Assembly (NCBI RefSeq): GCF_033958435.1
Contig: NC_134137.1
Coordinates: forward strand, 319,299,501 to 319,363,500
Length of the DNA stretch: 64,000 nucleotides
Direction of reading: 5' to 3'
Origin: Carettochelys insculpta
Taxonomy: Eukaryota; Chordata; Testudines; Carettochelyidae
A program made the translations under genes and the position numbers. The notes under the pieces are model-generated. The model saw nothing but the letters and a program-made list of their open reading frames with translations, was not told where the DNA came from and made no database searches. Below are positions 33,014 to 44,000 of the stretch, piece after piece. Within the stretch, counting starts at the first letter, position 1. Each line of letters opens with the position of its first letter.

Positions 33014-33151
33014 GTAAGAGGACCCGGGGGGGGAAGCCCGGGGGGGGAAGGGGGGAGTCCGGGGGAAGAGCCTCGGGGGGAGCCCTGGGGGGAGGGCCAG
33101 ACACACCCTGCACACTCCTCACCAGTGCTCTCTCATGTCCTTCCCCTGCAG
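33014..33151 (+). other. Transposase intron, 138 bp, in frame, G-rich
   Basis: A GTAAGA donor follows ATGGAG and a TTCCCCTGCAG acceptor precedes GTCATCCGC, so splicing joins ME to VIR in phase 0. The length is a multiple of three with no stop, so an unspliced transcript stays open. Runs of 6-9 G may form quadruplexes. The copy at 50 kb has an intron at the same place (51105-51366). Confidence 0.8.
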
Positions 33152-34031
33152 GTCATCCGCACAGTCAATGTCCTGCTCCTCCACAGGCTCGTGCGGCTTG
33201 GGGACCCAGATGCTGCCATCGCAGGGTTTGCCAGCCTGGGCTTCCCAAATTGCTTTGGGGCTCTGGATGGGACCCATATCCCCATCCGTGCCCCGGAGCA
33301 CAGCGGAGGACGCTTCCTCAATAGGAAGGGATACCATTCCATGGTCCTCCAGGCCTTCGTGGACAGCTGGGGCCGCCTCTTGGACATTTATGTTGTCTGG
33401 CCTGGCAGCACCCACGACGCCCAGGTGTTCAGAAATTCGGGCCTGTGCCGCCGGCTGGAGGCGGGGACCTACATCCCCCAGCGGGAGATCCCTGTGGGGG
33501 ACACCACCTTGCCCCTCTGTGTCATCGCATACGCGATGTACCCCTCCAGCCCTGGCTCATGCACCATTACACGGGCCATGTCACAGCCAGCCAGGAGCGG
33601 TTCAACACATGCTTGAACCATGCGCTCCAGGTGGTCGAGTGCACTTTTGGCCGCCTCAAAGGGCACTGGAGGTGTCTCCTCACCAGCCTGGATGCAGGCC
33701 TCACCAACATCCCCCAGGTGGTGGGTGCATGCAGCGCACTCCACAACCTGGTGAAGAGCAAGGGAAGGGCCTTCTTCCAGGACTGGGCTGTGAAGGCTGG
33801 CAGGGCCGGCATCCAGCCACCCGCTGCCCCCAGTCACCAGGTCGACCCTGAGGGGATCCGGGTCCGGGAGGCCCTGCGGGCCCATTTTGACCAGGCTGTG
33901 GGGTGAATGCTGGCAGGGCCAGCTGTGGGTGAGCCACCCACTGCACCCCCCCATCCTCCACGACACTCCCTTCCCCCACATCCACACCACAGTGAACCCG
34001 AGAGCACCCCCCCCCACACACACTTCTGTGA

Positions 34032-34037
34032 AATAAA
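34032..34037 (+). terminator. Poly(A) signal of the transposase gene
   Basis: AATAAA lies 126 bp after the transposase stop and before the convergent Myb/SANT gene. Matching signals follow the gene in the copies at 50 kb (52428) and, inverted, at 22993. Confidence 0.6.
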
Positions 34038-34266
34038 ATGGAATTTTTTTTAAACAAAACCCTGCAACCTTGTATTATTAATATGAAAACAGAAGAAGAA
34101 GGGGGGAACTATGTACATGGGGGGCCAGGTACAAAACAGGGGTAGAACAATAACTATTTACAAAGATGGGGGGAATGAGTCCAAAGGAGGGAGCCTTGTG
34201 GGGCAACATCCTCGGCCACGCACCCCTATTGTCCTGTGCCTGGTGTTGGGGGGCGTGACCCACATC

Positions 34267-35609
34267 TCAGCTAGAGGCCCGGTCGAGGCTGCGTGGGGGC
34301 CGGGACAACTGGCAGATAGGGCCAGGCGGTGTCCGGAGGCCCACTGTCCCCCTCAGTGGCAGGCCCCAGGATGGCCGATGGTGGAGGGACGGCAGGCGGA
34401 ACAGTGGGTAGAGCAGCGGGCGGAGTGGTGGGGGGGCTAAGTGCCGCGCGATGGCATCGAACATGAGCATGAAGGCCCCCCAAGCCTCCTGGTGCCAGGC
34501 CAGCACTAGCTCCTGGAGGTGGAGCCGCCAGTCCTCCACCTGCAGGCGCTGCTCGGACACCTCCAGCTGACACCGGAGGGTGGCGCACAGCTGGGGGTCC
34601 GTGGACGCCCGCAGATGGCTCCGCCACTGTCGGATTCGTCCTGGGGCTGGTCCGTGCTCCACCAAGGGGATGGCCTGGTGGGATGGCCCCGGTGGGCTCT
34701 CCGGGACCACAGACGGCGCGCCGGTGCTCTCTCGGTCCTCCGATGGTGCAGCTGCAGAACAGAGGGGGGAAGAAGAGTGCAGACAGCCGTTAGTCTGGGC
34801 CCTGACCTGTGGCCCTTGTCCCCCCACCCCTCTGCTGCTAGTTCCCTATCCCCATCCCCCGGAGATGCTGATGATGATGTGGATGGGTGTCCAACCCCCC
34901 TCCCCGGGGGACCCTAGGTTCCGCTCCCCCCATCCCCAGGGATGGGGCATGGCGCTGTCCTGCTGGGGGGCAGGGGCTGATGGACCCTTCTGAGGGACAT
35001 GCCACTGCTGTCCTCAGGGCCATGGTCATCTGGGTGTGTGGAGGGCCCTGGTCATGTCTCTTCTCCCCGCCCCTTAACCCGGGGGTGTGCGCCAGGGGGG
35101 TACATACCTGACACTCCGCTCCCACGGTCGGGGGACACCCATCGGGCGGACACCCTGCTGGAGCTGCGGGAGGGGAGGGCGATCCGGAGCCCCCCATTGC
35201 TGGAGGCCCCCTCCTTCTCCTCCGGTGTCCCAGGGGTGGACTCCTGGGGGGGCCCCGGGGCGGACTCCGCCTCCAGGGTCTGCTGGGGCTCATCAGCCGA
35301 TGTGTCAAGGGTGGTCGGCGGGGAGGAGGTGTACTGGGGGCCCAGGATTTCTCTGAGCTCCCTGTAAAAGGGACAAGCGGTGGGGGCGGCCCCAGATCGG
35401 CTGGCTGTGTCCCGGTCCCGGGCGTAACCCTGCCGCAGCTCCTTTACCTTACTTCTGATGTGGTCAGGAGTGCGGGCAGGGTGACCCTGGGCAGCCAGGC
35501 CCTCGGCCAGCCGAGCAAACGCATCCGTGTTCCGCCTCTTGCTCCCTATTACCTGGAGCACCTCCTCCTGACCCCAGAGCCCCAGCAGGTCCCGGATCTC
35601 AGCCTGCAT
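34267..35609 (-). CDS. Harbinger Myb/SANT DNA-binding protein, apparently open
   Basis: Exon 1 (35609-35108) encodes a Myb/SANT trihelix-type domain at residues about 1-95: EIRDLLGLWGQEEVLQVIGS, RNTDAFARLAEGLAAQGH, DHIRSKVKELRQGYARDRD, CPFYRELREILGP. A Ser/Thr/Pro-rich linker follows. A donor (CAG then GTATGT) lies at 35107 and an acceptor after a pyrimidine-rich tract at 34752; joining them keeps phase. Exon 2 (34751-34267) gives a coiled-coil-like region (LRCQLEVSEQRLQVEDWRLH) and a Pro/Leu-rich tail. The total is about 328 residues with no internal stop. In this transposon class the protein binds subterminal DNA and brings the transposase to it. The sequence just upstream reads in frame RGPSW before the Met with a TAG four codons earlier, so the original start may have been further upstream and the first helix may be clipped. 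Confidence 0.75.
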
Positions 35610-36275
35610 CCAGGAGGGGCCCCGCTACCTCTTCCCCCGCTGGCTGGCAGGCTGGGAGCCCTGGGTCCCCTTGGGGGGGGTGCCCTGTGGGTGCTTGGGG
35701 GGGCTGGCTGGCTGTCATGGGGTGCAGGGTGCTGGCTTGGGGCTGCGGAGGGACATGTAGGCTGGGCACGTGGCAGTGCTGCTGCCTGCATGAGCTCTCA
35801 GCTTCCTGCACAGGAAATAAGGGGGCGGGGAGCTTTAAGGGGCTGCTGCACGCGGTGACCATAGAGCTCAGGGGCTGGAGAGAGTGTCTCTCAACCCCTC
35901 AGCTGATGGCCACCACGGAGGACCCCGCTATTTCGATGTTGCGGGATGCGGATCGTCTACACGTGCCCTACTTCGACGTTCAACGTTGTTCAGTGTCGAA
36001 GTAGGGCACTATTCCCATCTCCTCATGAGGATAGCAACTTCGACGTCTCGCCGCCTTATGTTGATTTCAACTTCGAAATAGCGCTCGGCGCATGTAGACG
36101 CGGTGGGCGCTATTTCGAAGTTGGCACGGCTACTTCGAAATAGCCGGCTAGTGTAGACGCAGCTAAGTACATATTGCCTAGGGTGGTATTTCAAGATGCT
36201 CAATAATGATTCAAAAAACTTGCATTTCTGATGGGTATATTTCAGGGTTTTTTAATTACTTACAGAAATGTCTCA

Positions 36276-36520
36276 GGCCAGGTCTACTCCAACAAATCAT
36301 GTCAATCCAACTGTATTAGTCAGAAATGTGAAAAATCCACCTACCCCTGAGTAATATAATTAAACTGACTTAATCCCCGTGGACACAAACCTATGTTGAT
36401 GGAAGAATTCTTCGGCTGACCTAGCTATAACCCCTCTGTACAAGTAGATTGTGTCCACATTGTAGCACAACAGTGATGCTGCAACTGTGCAACTATAGCA
36501 TTTCAAGTGTAGACAAGCCC
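36276..36520. mobile_element. Harbinger-type short element, 245 bp
   Basis: The ends GGCCAGGTCTACTCC and, as complement of the right end, GGGCTTGTCTACACTTG are imperfect inverted repeats. TCA borders both sides (36273-36275 and 36521-36523), a 3-bp duplication. It is non-coding and AT-rich. Confidence 0.6.
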
Positions 36521-36912
36521 TCAATGACATTTACCAGCTGTGTTAAGTGCCACTGACAGCTGTACAGTACAGGGGTGAAATGACCTTCAGAATGAGGCAC
36601 TGTCTTTGTTTCATTGCCCTAGCTTATTTATAAAGTGAAGAGTATTTGATATCGCTGACAACTGATGTCAATGAAAGATACTAGGTGCTTACACTTGATC
36701 TGAAGTTACAAATATTTTGTGATGTCTGGAAACATTAGCTGAGGTTTTACCAGAAAATGAAAATGCCAGGCACTAGCTATTAATGGTGCACCATCTTGAT
36801 TTCTCTTTAGGATGACCCTTTACATTGCACAGACAAAGTGTGTTGTGTACAAAGTGCAGAACAACTGATGTTGAAAGAAAAGTCAATATTAAGAAGTTCA
36901 AAGTGACCTGTA

Positions 36913-37360
36913 CAGGTTGCACCTCCCTTTTCCGCATGGTTAAGACCAGAGAGGTTCTGAACAAGACAATTTGCTGGATGAGGCAATGTCCAGGACTTCT
37001 TCTTACAAACAGCCTTGTGCTTCTGGGCTACCTGAGACTCTGGCTGCATCCCAGGTTCCCTGGGGCTGCCACGAGGCTCCAGCCCCTGCCCCCCAGGTTG
37101 CTGCAGGGCTGCCAAGGACTCTGGCTCTGTCCCCTGACCCCACAGGGCAGGTGGAGGGCTCTTGCTCCTCCCTGGCTGCCATGGGGCAGGCGGGGGGCTT
37201 TGGCTCTGGCCTCCATGATGCTGAGGGGCAAATGAGGGCCTCCACTCCCCGACCCGCTGCTGTGTGGCAGGCAGAGCTCCTGCACTGGCCCCAGTCCCAG
37301 CCTGGCACTCTCTCTTCCTGCTGGACCACTGATGTTGCCAGATGAGAGAGGTGCAACCTG
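36913..37360. mobile_element. Tc1/mariner-type short element with GC-rich minisatellite core
   Basis: The ends CAGGTTGCACCTCCC and AGAGAGGTGCAACCTG are inverted repeats, each next to TA (36911-36912 and 37361-37362), the mariner-type duplication. The core (37020-37320) is a diverged GC-rich tandem of the type GGACTCTGGCTCTG and GGGGCAGG. Long open frames in the core come from that composition and are not genes. Confidence 0.6.
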
Positions 37361-37362
37361 TA

Positions 37363-38257
37363 GCATCCTGCTGTCCTGAATAACTGCAAAATGCTAGTAA
37401 ATATCTAGAACCTAGACTAAGCAGTCCTTGAACACCACTACTGCCAGCACAACTGCATGAGGATGTGGTTATTTTACAGCAGCTCCAAGTCAGCGATCAG
37501 GATTAGAAGCTCAGCCGATGCAGGGACATATGTCAGGGAAACTCTCAAGAGCAGATATGCAGAGTTTCAAATTTATCAGTTTTTCACAGCGAGTCAAAGG
37601 GGGAAAAACCAAGTATGTGACTAGCTTCTAAATTCTGCAAGAAATGTGCTTTTTTGGACACCTGAGTCGACATGTCATAACATGTCAGCTGGTGTGATCA
37701 GATATAATTCCCTGAAGCTCTCATAAGATGTCGAGATGCAAACTGTATCACTTTTTTTTCCTGAGGAAAATATTGCATTTGGTAACAAATTACTATAGCG
37801 ACAGCAAGCAAGAAGATAGGTCTCTATCCCAGTTACTAGTCAAGCCGTTCCATATAGCAGTACTCTGTCCTAATGTGCAGTGTTGTGTATCCATATTCAT
37901 ATTGTCTCTGGAAATCATGATTGCCTTCTCCATGTTTCCACTGCCTGGACCAATGCCGCAGAAGGCATGTGGAGAGGCTGAGCACCCATCCTAGTCCCTC
38001 CCACCCTGTTTGGTGCCAGCCATGGCCAGGAGCAATGAGGGAAACTCAGGCTACAGCTACAAACTCCACAATTTATTGGGTAGCTCACAACTCCCTGAGG
38101 CACAGTAGCCAAAGCAGGGAAGTTACAACTGTACTGTGTTTTCAAAGCAGGGAAATTCTATACAGGCTGAGAGAACATTGTCATTCAAAAGTCAGGAAAG
38201 TACCGTTTTGAAACCTTCACTCTTTATTCTTATGTTCATGTATTTCAATAGTCTTTG
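37363..38257. other. No recognised feature
   Basis: Mixed-composition DNA without coding blocks or familiar repeat termini. Confidence 0.45.
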
Positions 38258-38345
38258 ATTATATAGAATCATAGGACTAGAAGGTACCTCAATGAGTCAT
38301 CTAGTCTAATCCCCTGCAGGATTAAGTACTTAATCACAAACTTTC
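38258..38345 (-). repeat. CR1 3'-end fragment
   Basis: ATAGAATCATAGGACTAGAA then GGTACCTC, CATCTAGTCTAATCCCCTGC is the complement of the CR1 3' terminus (compare 28970-29038). Only the last 90 bp are present, a typical dead-on-arrival copy. Confidence 0.8.
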
Positions 38346-38579
38346 ATTTACGCAGGAACCCTGCCTTGTTCACTGGTATTTTGAAACTTGTCAGCTCTTT
38401 TGGATGTTTCCTTTCCTACTTTTTAAGGCCAAAGGGCATTTAAACTTTACTTGATAAGGGTAGAAGAGTGATATTTAGATTTCTCATGTAATATAAATGA
38501 ACAAACAATATAATTAAAGACCAACAATTAAATTGCACCTGTTTGTTGTCCATGTGAAAATGCGATAGGTAATTGTGCA

Positions 38580-39215
38580 TGCAGCAGCCGTCCCTGCAGA
38601 GGCAAATGGATACCTGCTGTGGCAGGGCCAGGGCGGAGGGTCCCTCAGAGGGAGCCCAAACAAACAGAAGGGCCTGCAGGACAATCACAGGCATCTGGGT
38701 GGGAGATGGCTCAGCCTAACCGGGCCAGCTGGCCCCAATGACTGGGCTAATAGATCTTCAAAAACCCTTTGCGGGGGGGTGGGGGTGGGGGGGGTGGAGA
38801 GAGAGAGGGTGAGAGGTGAGTGGAGACAGGTGAGGAGACCAGAAGTAGTGAGAGAAAGCTGGTTTGAGAGGAGCAGGAGAAAGGAACAGGAACACCAGGA
38901 ACTGTAGAGGGAGAGTGGGGAGCTGTGCAGATCAAGAGACAAACTAGTTACAGCTGCGGCCTGGAGAAGGTACCAGAGGGAATTGTGTGGGGAAGTGGCC
39001 CAGGGAGAAGAGCTGCTGTGCCAAGAACTAAGGGAGTCAGCCCTTCCCACCAACAGTCATGTAGGGTCCCTGGGCTGGAACCTGGCATGACTGGGTGGGG
39101 GCTGGGTTCCCCCCTAGACCACCACTCACCCCAGTGAGGGCAACTGGGCTCTTGAGTGGGCCCAATGGACTGAAGAGAGGCTAGAGGTCCAGGAATAGGA
39201 CTGACTTTGTCACAC
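38580..39215 (+). repeat. Possible LTR-like repeat
   Basis: A GC-rich, purine-rich stretch ends GACTGACTTTGTCACA, resembling the terminus shared by 20616 and 63264. It includes a G run at 38770-38802. No coding region and no matching left end are seen. Low confidence. Confidence 0.3.
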
Positions 39216-39457
39216 TACACAGGCATTTTATCTGTGTTCTGTGCACAAAGGTATGCCTGCAGCCACAACTACCAGTCTGCATGTGTGTAGGTATATTTTG
39301 TGCGTGAAATTAAGGTGTACCTACACTTGCAAGTATTTGTGGTTACAGGCATGGGGTTGTTCCACACCCTGCCACTGCCATCCACTTTGAAAGCACCTGA
39401 AAGTGTAGTGCATGAAAACTAGTACTTGTGATGGCTGTAGGGGTAGACACACTTCTG

Positions 39458-41050
39458 CTATGGCATAGCTCCATACCTCTTCCACAGCACAGCGTGGATG
39501 GGGAGAAAAGGCATGTGCTGGATCACAGGTATCAGCAGCCCTCCAGGGTCATTCCCATAATGCACTGATCCTTTTTCAGCCTGGACCCCTCTCCAAAGGT
39601 ATAAAGGTCCCTGATCCATTGTCAATGATTCTAGAAACTTAACTGAACTTTCACAGTTCTGTGATATTGACCAGCAAAAGTGATCATGGAGAATGTTTAA
39701 AGAGCTGCTGCCTTGTCTCTGGAGCATGTCTGGGAGCTGATGAACATATGGCCAGAGTAGGTCATTGTCCATGACTTCTCCTGTACCATAGGATTATGCG
39801 TGCACTGGGAGATTTCACAGGCGCTGGGGAAGGCAAGCATTCACTGAGTCCCTCCTAGTGCTGATCATGCACGAAGCACCTCTGACTCCACCACCAAATG
39901 TTGATGGGCTCAGTCATTCTGAATAGGAACCTATCTTATGCCTCTGCTAGGAGAAGCTGAACACCTCAATAATTTGAACAAGGTTAGCTGCACTGGCATC
40001 CAGCTGGGTGTAGATGTATTATCAATGAGCTTCTAGTTGTCCAAAGACTCACTCCACCACCATTCTGCAATTACTCAGGCTATAACTGAATTCTTGGAAA
40101 CTTGGAGCTGCTATAAATAGGGATAATCTAGATGGTGCCATGAGGACAGGTGACTGGACTTGATGACTTCCTGAGGTCCCTGCCAGTTCTGTGTTGCTAA
40201 TCCAAGAAAAAGGAATGTCGCAATGTAGCTTCATGAGCAATAGTAGGAAAAGGCATGTGAGGATCTCCAAAATGAATGTAAGCATGGATATACCACACAT
40301 AGTCATGTGATTTTGGGGGAATAAAGCCACTCTTACTTCCCCTGCAGTACAGCCTGGACCTGCTGAGCACCCAGGATCATGGATCTTCCTCATATGTTCA
40401 TCGTTTGTGGTCATGAACAGGCCCTGTGGATCACTAAGGCTTGAGAACCTGTGAACAGTAGTTTTTGTTCTGGCCTCTTTTGGTGAGCAAAGTATATGCC
40501 CCCTGCACAGTTCAGAAGCTCTAATTTTTGCAATCCTGCTTCATTTCAGGGCTGTGAATTATGGCTTCCATCCATGGGTAGGTTATAGTATTGCTAGCCC
40601 AGCAAACCTGTACAAATATCCCTCTGAAAATTGACTTCCAAATGGATCTGCAACTGACCCACAGCAGTCAGGTATTGTTAGCTTCCAAAGATCTTCTGAA
40701 CTGGTATAGATTTCAGAAAAGGAGTGGTTTGGAAGTGGCAGGATTGTGCAAGTTTTTAATACAACCCCATGAAAATCTGCTTTCTCATTCTGAACTCACA
40801 TGGGCACACTGTGGCAATCCCAATATTTAGCTCCTATTTCTGGGGACCAAGTAGATTTTCATTCCCCCTCTGGGTCTGCCATCTTCACTGTCTGAAATCT
40901 CACTGGCTCAGTTCCATCCAGCATGCAGTTCTGCACTGCATGACCATTTGTCCCAGGAGCCAGAGAAGAATAACATCTTAGTCAACTTGTGCCACATCTC
41001 CTCCACCATTTGGAAGAAGGGCAAGATGACAAGGAGCTACTGTTTTCTCT
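39458..41050 (-). pseudogene. Very decayed Harbinger transposase
   Basis: On the minus strand two blocks match the transposase of Harbinger elements. Near 40660-40720: LWKLTIPDCCGSVADPFGS, the helix-turn-helix region (compare KLATPDSYQSVGQQFGMG at 32.9 kb). Near 39990-40105: EFSYSLSNCRMVVE, then, past a stop, VFGQLEAH and TQLDASAANLVQII, the block with the third acid and downstream helices. The middle is unreadable. A stretch at 40125-40195 ending CCTGCCAGTTCTGTG looks like a SINE or CR1 3' tail inserted in it. The gene is far older than the copies at 32 and 50 kb. The limits are approximate. Confidence 0.5.
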
Positions 41051-44000
41051 TACATGAAGGCATGCAGCTCCAACTACATGCAGCAAGGTGGTTCCTAGCA
41101 TGTCTCCTGTGATTCACAGGACTCTTGCGTACAGCCCCTGAAACATTAGCGCTAACATCATATACAGAAAAGGAGCTGTATGGACAAGGATATACACCAG
41201 TGCATTATGGATGCTTGTGCACAATACAGAATATATGGGCATAGTACTGAGTACTTGGTTAAGCAGTACATGGAACAAGTAACTGTACAAGTGAATTTGT
41301 AGAAGTAGCCATGTAGTCTTATTTCTCCTTGCAAGTCTGACTTTAAGGTCTGACCTATCTGGACAAAGGGAAGTGAATTCTGAGTTAAGGCAGACCTACC
41401 TTTTAGCACATACCTTCTACACCTAACTAATATTTCATATGATTGTGATGCAACCCTTAGCATGCCCCCTTAATGCTCCAGCCTGAGGTGCCTCTCTCAA
41501 TGATTTCCTAGTGACAAGCAACAAACGAGACCACTCATCACAACCTCATGTGGAGCCCTGAACATGCTCAGGTCCACTCCGGAGTCACACAAAGAAAAGC
41601 ACAAACCGAATCCTCTTAGATCGCACCCTTGAACCTGAGGAATACACTCTCTTGCACTGCTCAAGATGTTTCTTTGAGCAATGCAAGTTTATTAATTGGT
41701 TCACCACTTCACTATACACCAGGCTTTGTACACCTGAGCAGTTTTTCCAAATACTTTCAAATGCACTCGTAAAGACAAATATTAAAATGGATTTATTGAT
41801 TAGAGAAGATAGATCTTAAGTTACCATTAGTGGTAGGCAAAAAGTCAGTGTGGTTACCAAGATAAATGAAAATGTAAGAACACAGTCTAACCCCTAACCC
41901 TATCACACTAGATAGTATTTAGATCAAACAATGTTCTCACCCCCACTGTATTTTACAGTCCTTAATTCACAGGGTTTTTTTCTCTTAAACCTGGGCCAGT
42001 TTCCTCTGACATCTTCGGTCTTTTCAGCATCCTGGTTGTTTGCAACATAGGTGGCAGATAAAAGGCAATGTGTGGGACCATTATGTACCTTTAGTCCATG
42101 TGCTTGGAGGACATATGTCCACCAGACTTGCCTGGACATTGCTGCATCCCCAGGAAGGACTGAGTAATTCTTCTGGTGTGATTTTGTGCAAGTGAGAGAA
42201 CTGAATTGTAGCCCCCTTGCCAGAAAATGACTGTGGATAGTTGTTCACTACCTACCTGGATATTGGTTACTTCCCTTACAGCTGTCTCTGTGGAGCTAAT
42301 ATCTGACCATAATCCTAATTTACAGCATGTTTGGTGATACACACTGAACACACTCTCATAATTTCATATGCATGGATGAAATATATTCTTAGATAGAACA
42401 ATAACTTTCAGCAGATCGTAACCTTTCCTCAGGTATCTCACAGGGAATCTTTTGCACACAATATTATGATTATATGTAAAAGAGAAATATGGGGGTTACA
42501 GGGTGTTCCCCCCAAGGTGTCATAATAATGCTAATCTGTCACCAATTGTGCTGTGACTTTTTCACAAAGATGTAAAATTAGGCAAGTTACGGATGGAGTG
42601 GGAATCTTCATTTCTGCACTTCTCTTCTTTTGTCAGTGTAAGCCATATCCTAAATATGATTTTATTACTGCTTTTTTGTATTTAATTATTAAAATATTTA
42701 ATAGCAGACTGCAGTCAGACGTGCCCAAAAGAAAACCATCTGGACCCACATTTGTGTCACTACCAAGCACATATTTCATTCCACAACAAGCAAAACATGC
42801 TAAGAACAAAGAAAACAGAAGAAATAAAGAGCCCTTTTTAGATAGTTCAGAATAAGATATCTGTAGGTGAATTCCAACTGTCTGATTTTTTTTTGTCTCA
42901 ATTGATGACTGACAGTAGTTATAAGAAAAGGCCACCAAGTAAATTGTTTCAGACTCCATTCTGCATCTAATAATATAGAAAGGCAAGTGTAAAAGGTTTT
43001 CATAACTTGTTCATTGTGGAGCCTTTGGGGTTTGTTCTGCTGACAGTAGTTGGAAGATATATATTTATATTTTATTTCACACTGTGGATTTTATAGTGTT
43101 ACTGCTGTCAGAGAAAACGATTACTTTTGAGGGAACATTTTTTTTACAAGAAACCTTTTAAAAGATGTTATTATCTAATGTAAAACAAAATAAAAGATTC
43201 CCCACCAGGAATTCCTGTGTAAGAAAAAGCATTATTTTGGAATTTGGAGGATGGCATGTGGGTATGCTGTCCTAATTCTTTTCCATGTTTGACATGGCAT
43301 AAAAGGAAAACACAAAATAATATCCAAACAAAAAGTTGAATTTATTTCCTTTCAAAGGAATAAAGAAACCAGGGGATTTTCTCTTAGTGTCAGTAAATAT
43401 CCTTGAAAGTCAAATTCCAAACTTCCTAGGTATATAGCTACTAGTTTATGTAGGGGTGTTTATCCACACGGTGCCATTCAATGGTTTTCTTTGTATGAGG
43501 GACTCTCCCTTTAGCATAGGGAATTCCCTTCCTCAAGCTGCGTAGCATAAGAACAGCCATACTGTGGCCACTGCAGCATTTAAGTATTGACATATCCTCA
43601 GTCTAGTCTGCACTTAGGGTAACATGAGGAGCTCAGATGCTGGATACCCACCAGGCACAAGTATAAATAGCAGCAGACAGTAACATGTTGAGCAGATGGG
43701 GAGATGCAGCTTAAAGAAGTGGAGTGCCCTGCCTGAATCCCAGGGTGTGTACCCTATGTGATTCTCTACACTCCCAAGCATTGCTCCTCACAACTATACA
43801 TCTATTATTTTGAGCAGTAAAACAACCTACTACTGTCCCTCACCACAGTGATAGGCTCTGGCTGTGGGGAGATACTTCTGTAGCTTTCTGCTGGTGGAGC
43901 CTGTCTCTGCTGTATTCCTGTTTCTAGGGCAACTACACACCCCAGTAACACATGTAAACTCAGCGCGCTTTCACTTCCGCTGGTTTCCTACATGTCACCA

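Larger units (their letters stand above)
32499..33906 (+). pseudogene. Harbinger DDE transposase, nearly complete, two frameshifts
   Basis: The gene starts at ATG 32499 (MDPQ) and has 16 uninterrupted CAG codons. The frame then shifts somewhere in 32556-32595. It continues with MQEAADHLLFQEDELS, DWWERLVLGEWDNDRWLRN, FLEVCQWLTPALRHQDTPMR, VWKLATPDSYQSVGQQFGMG (helix-turn-helix region), an intron at 33014-33151, then SLGFPNCFGALDGTHIPI (first Asp), GYHSMVLQAFVDSWGRLLDI, WPGSTHDAQVFRNSG (second Asp) and, after a one-base loss near 33540, HALQVVECTFGRLKGHWRCL (Glu) and PQVVGACSALHNLV. The stop is at 33904-33906. All three catalytic acids are present. The enzyme would cut at the terminal repeats together with the Myb/SANT partner. 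Confidence 0.9.
32156..36164 (+). mobile_element. Harbinger element C, 4.0 kb, two-gene, best preserved copy
   Basis: The termini AGCTACGTCTACAC and GTGTAGACGCAGCT are inverted repeats bounded by AAG at 32153-32155 and 36165-36167. Subterminal TTCGAAATAG-type motifs crowd both ends. Inside, a transposase gene runs rightward (32499-33906) and a Myb/SANT gene runs leftward (35609-34267), converging about 360 bp apart. This two-gene plan, a 3-bp target duplication and about 4 kb length fit an autonomous PIF/Harbinger transposon. The transposase has two frameshifts, so this copy is not autonomous as it stands. It lies some 350 bp beyond the Penelope-like element. Confidence 0.92.

Noticed and set aside
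32456..33616. Long frame with polyalanine through the CAG tract
   Set aside because: It opens with GTG and not ATG, and related copies use the ATG/polyGln frame. The long frame is the downstream transposase frame extended backwards across the frameshift.
34519..34993. Plus-strand open frames opposite the Myb/SANT exon 2
   Set aside because: Shadows of the minus-strand gene; no motif support.
36825..37389. Open frames on both strands of 36.8-37.4 kb
   Set aside because: GC-rich minisatellite inside TA-flanked inverted repeats; frames on both strands are open by composition.
41885..41905. Interstitial telomere-like sequence
   Set aside because: Only CTAACCCCTAACCCTA, about two units; too short to mean anything.
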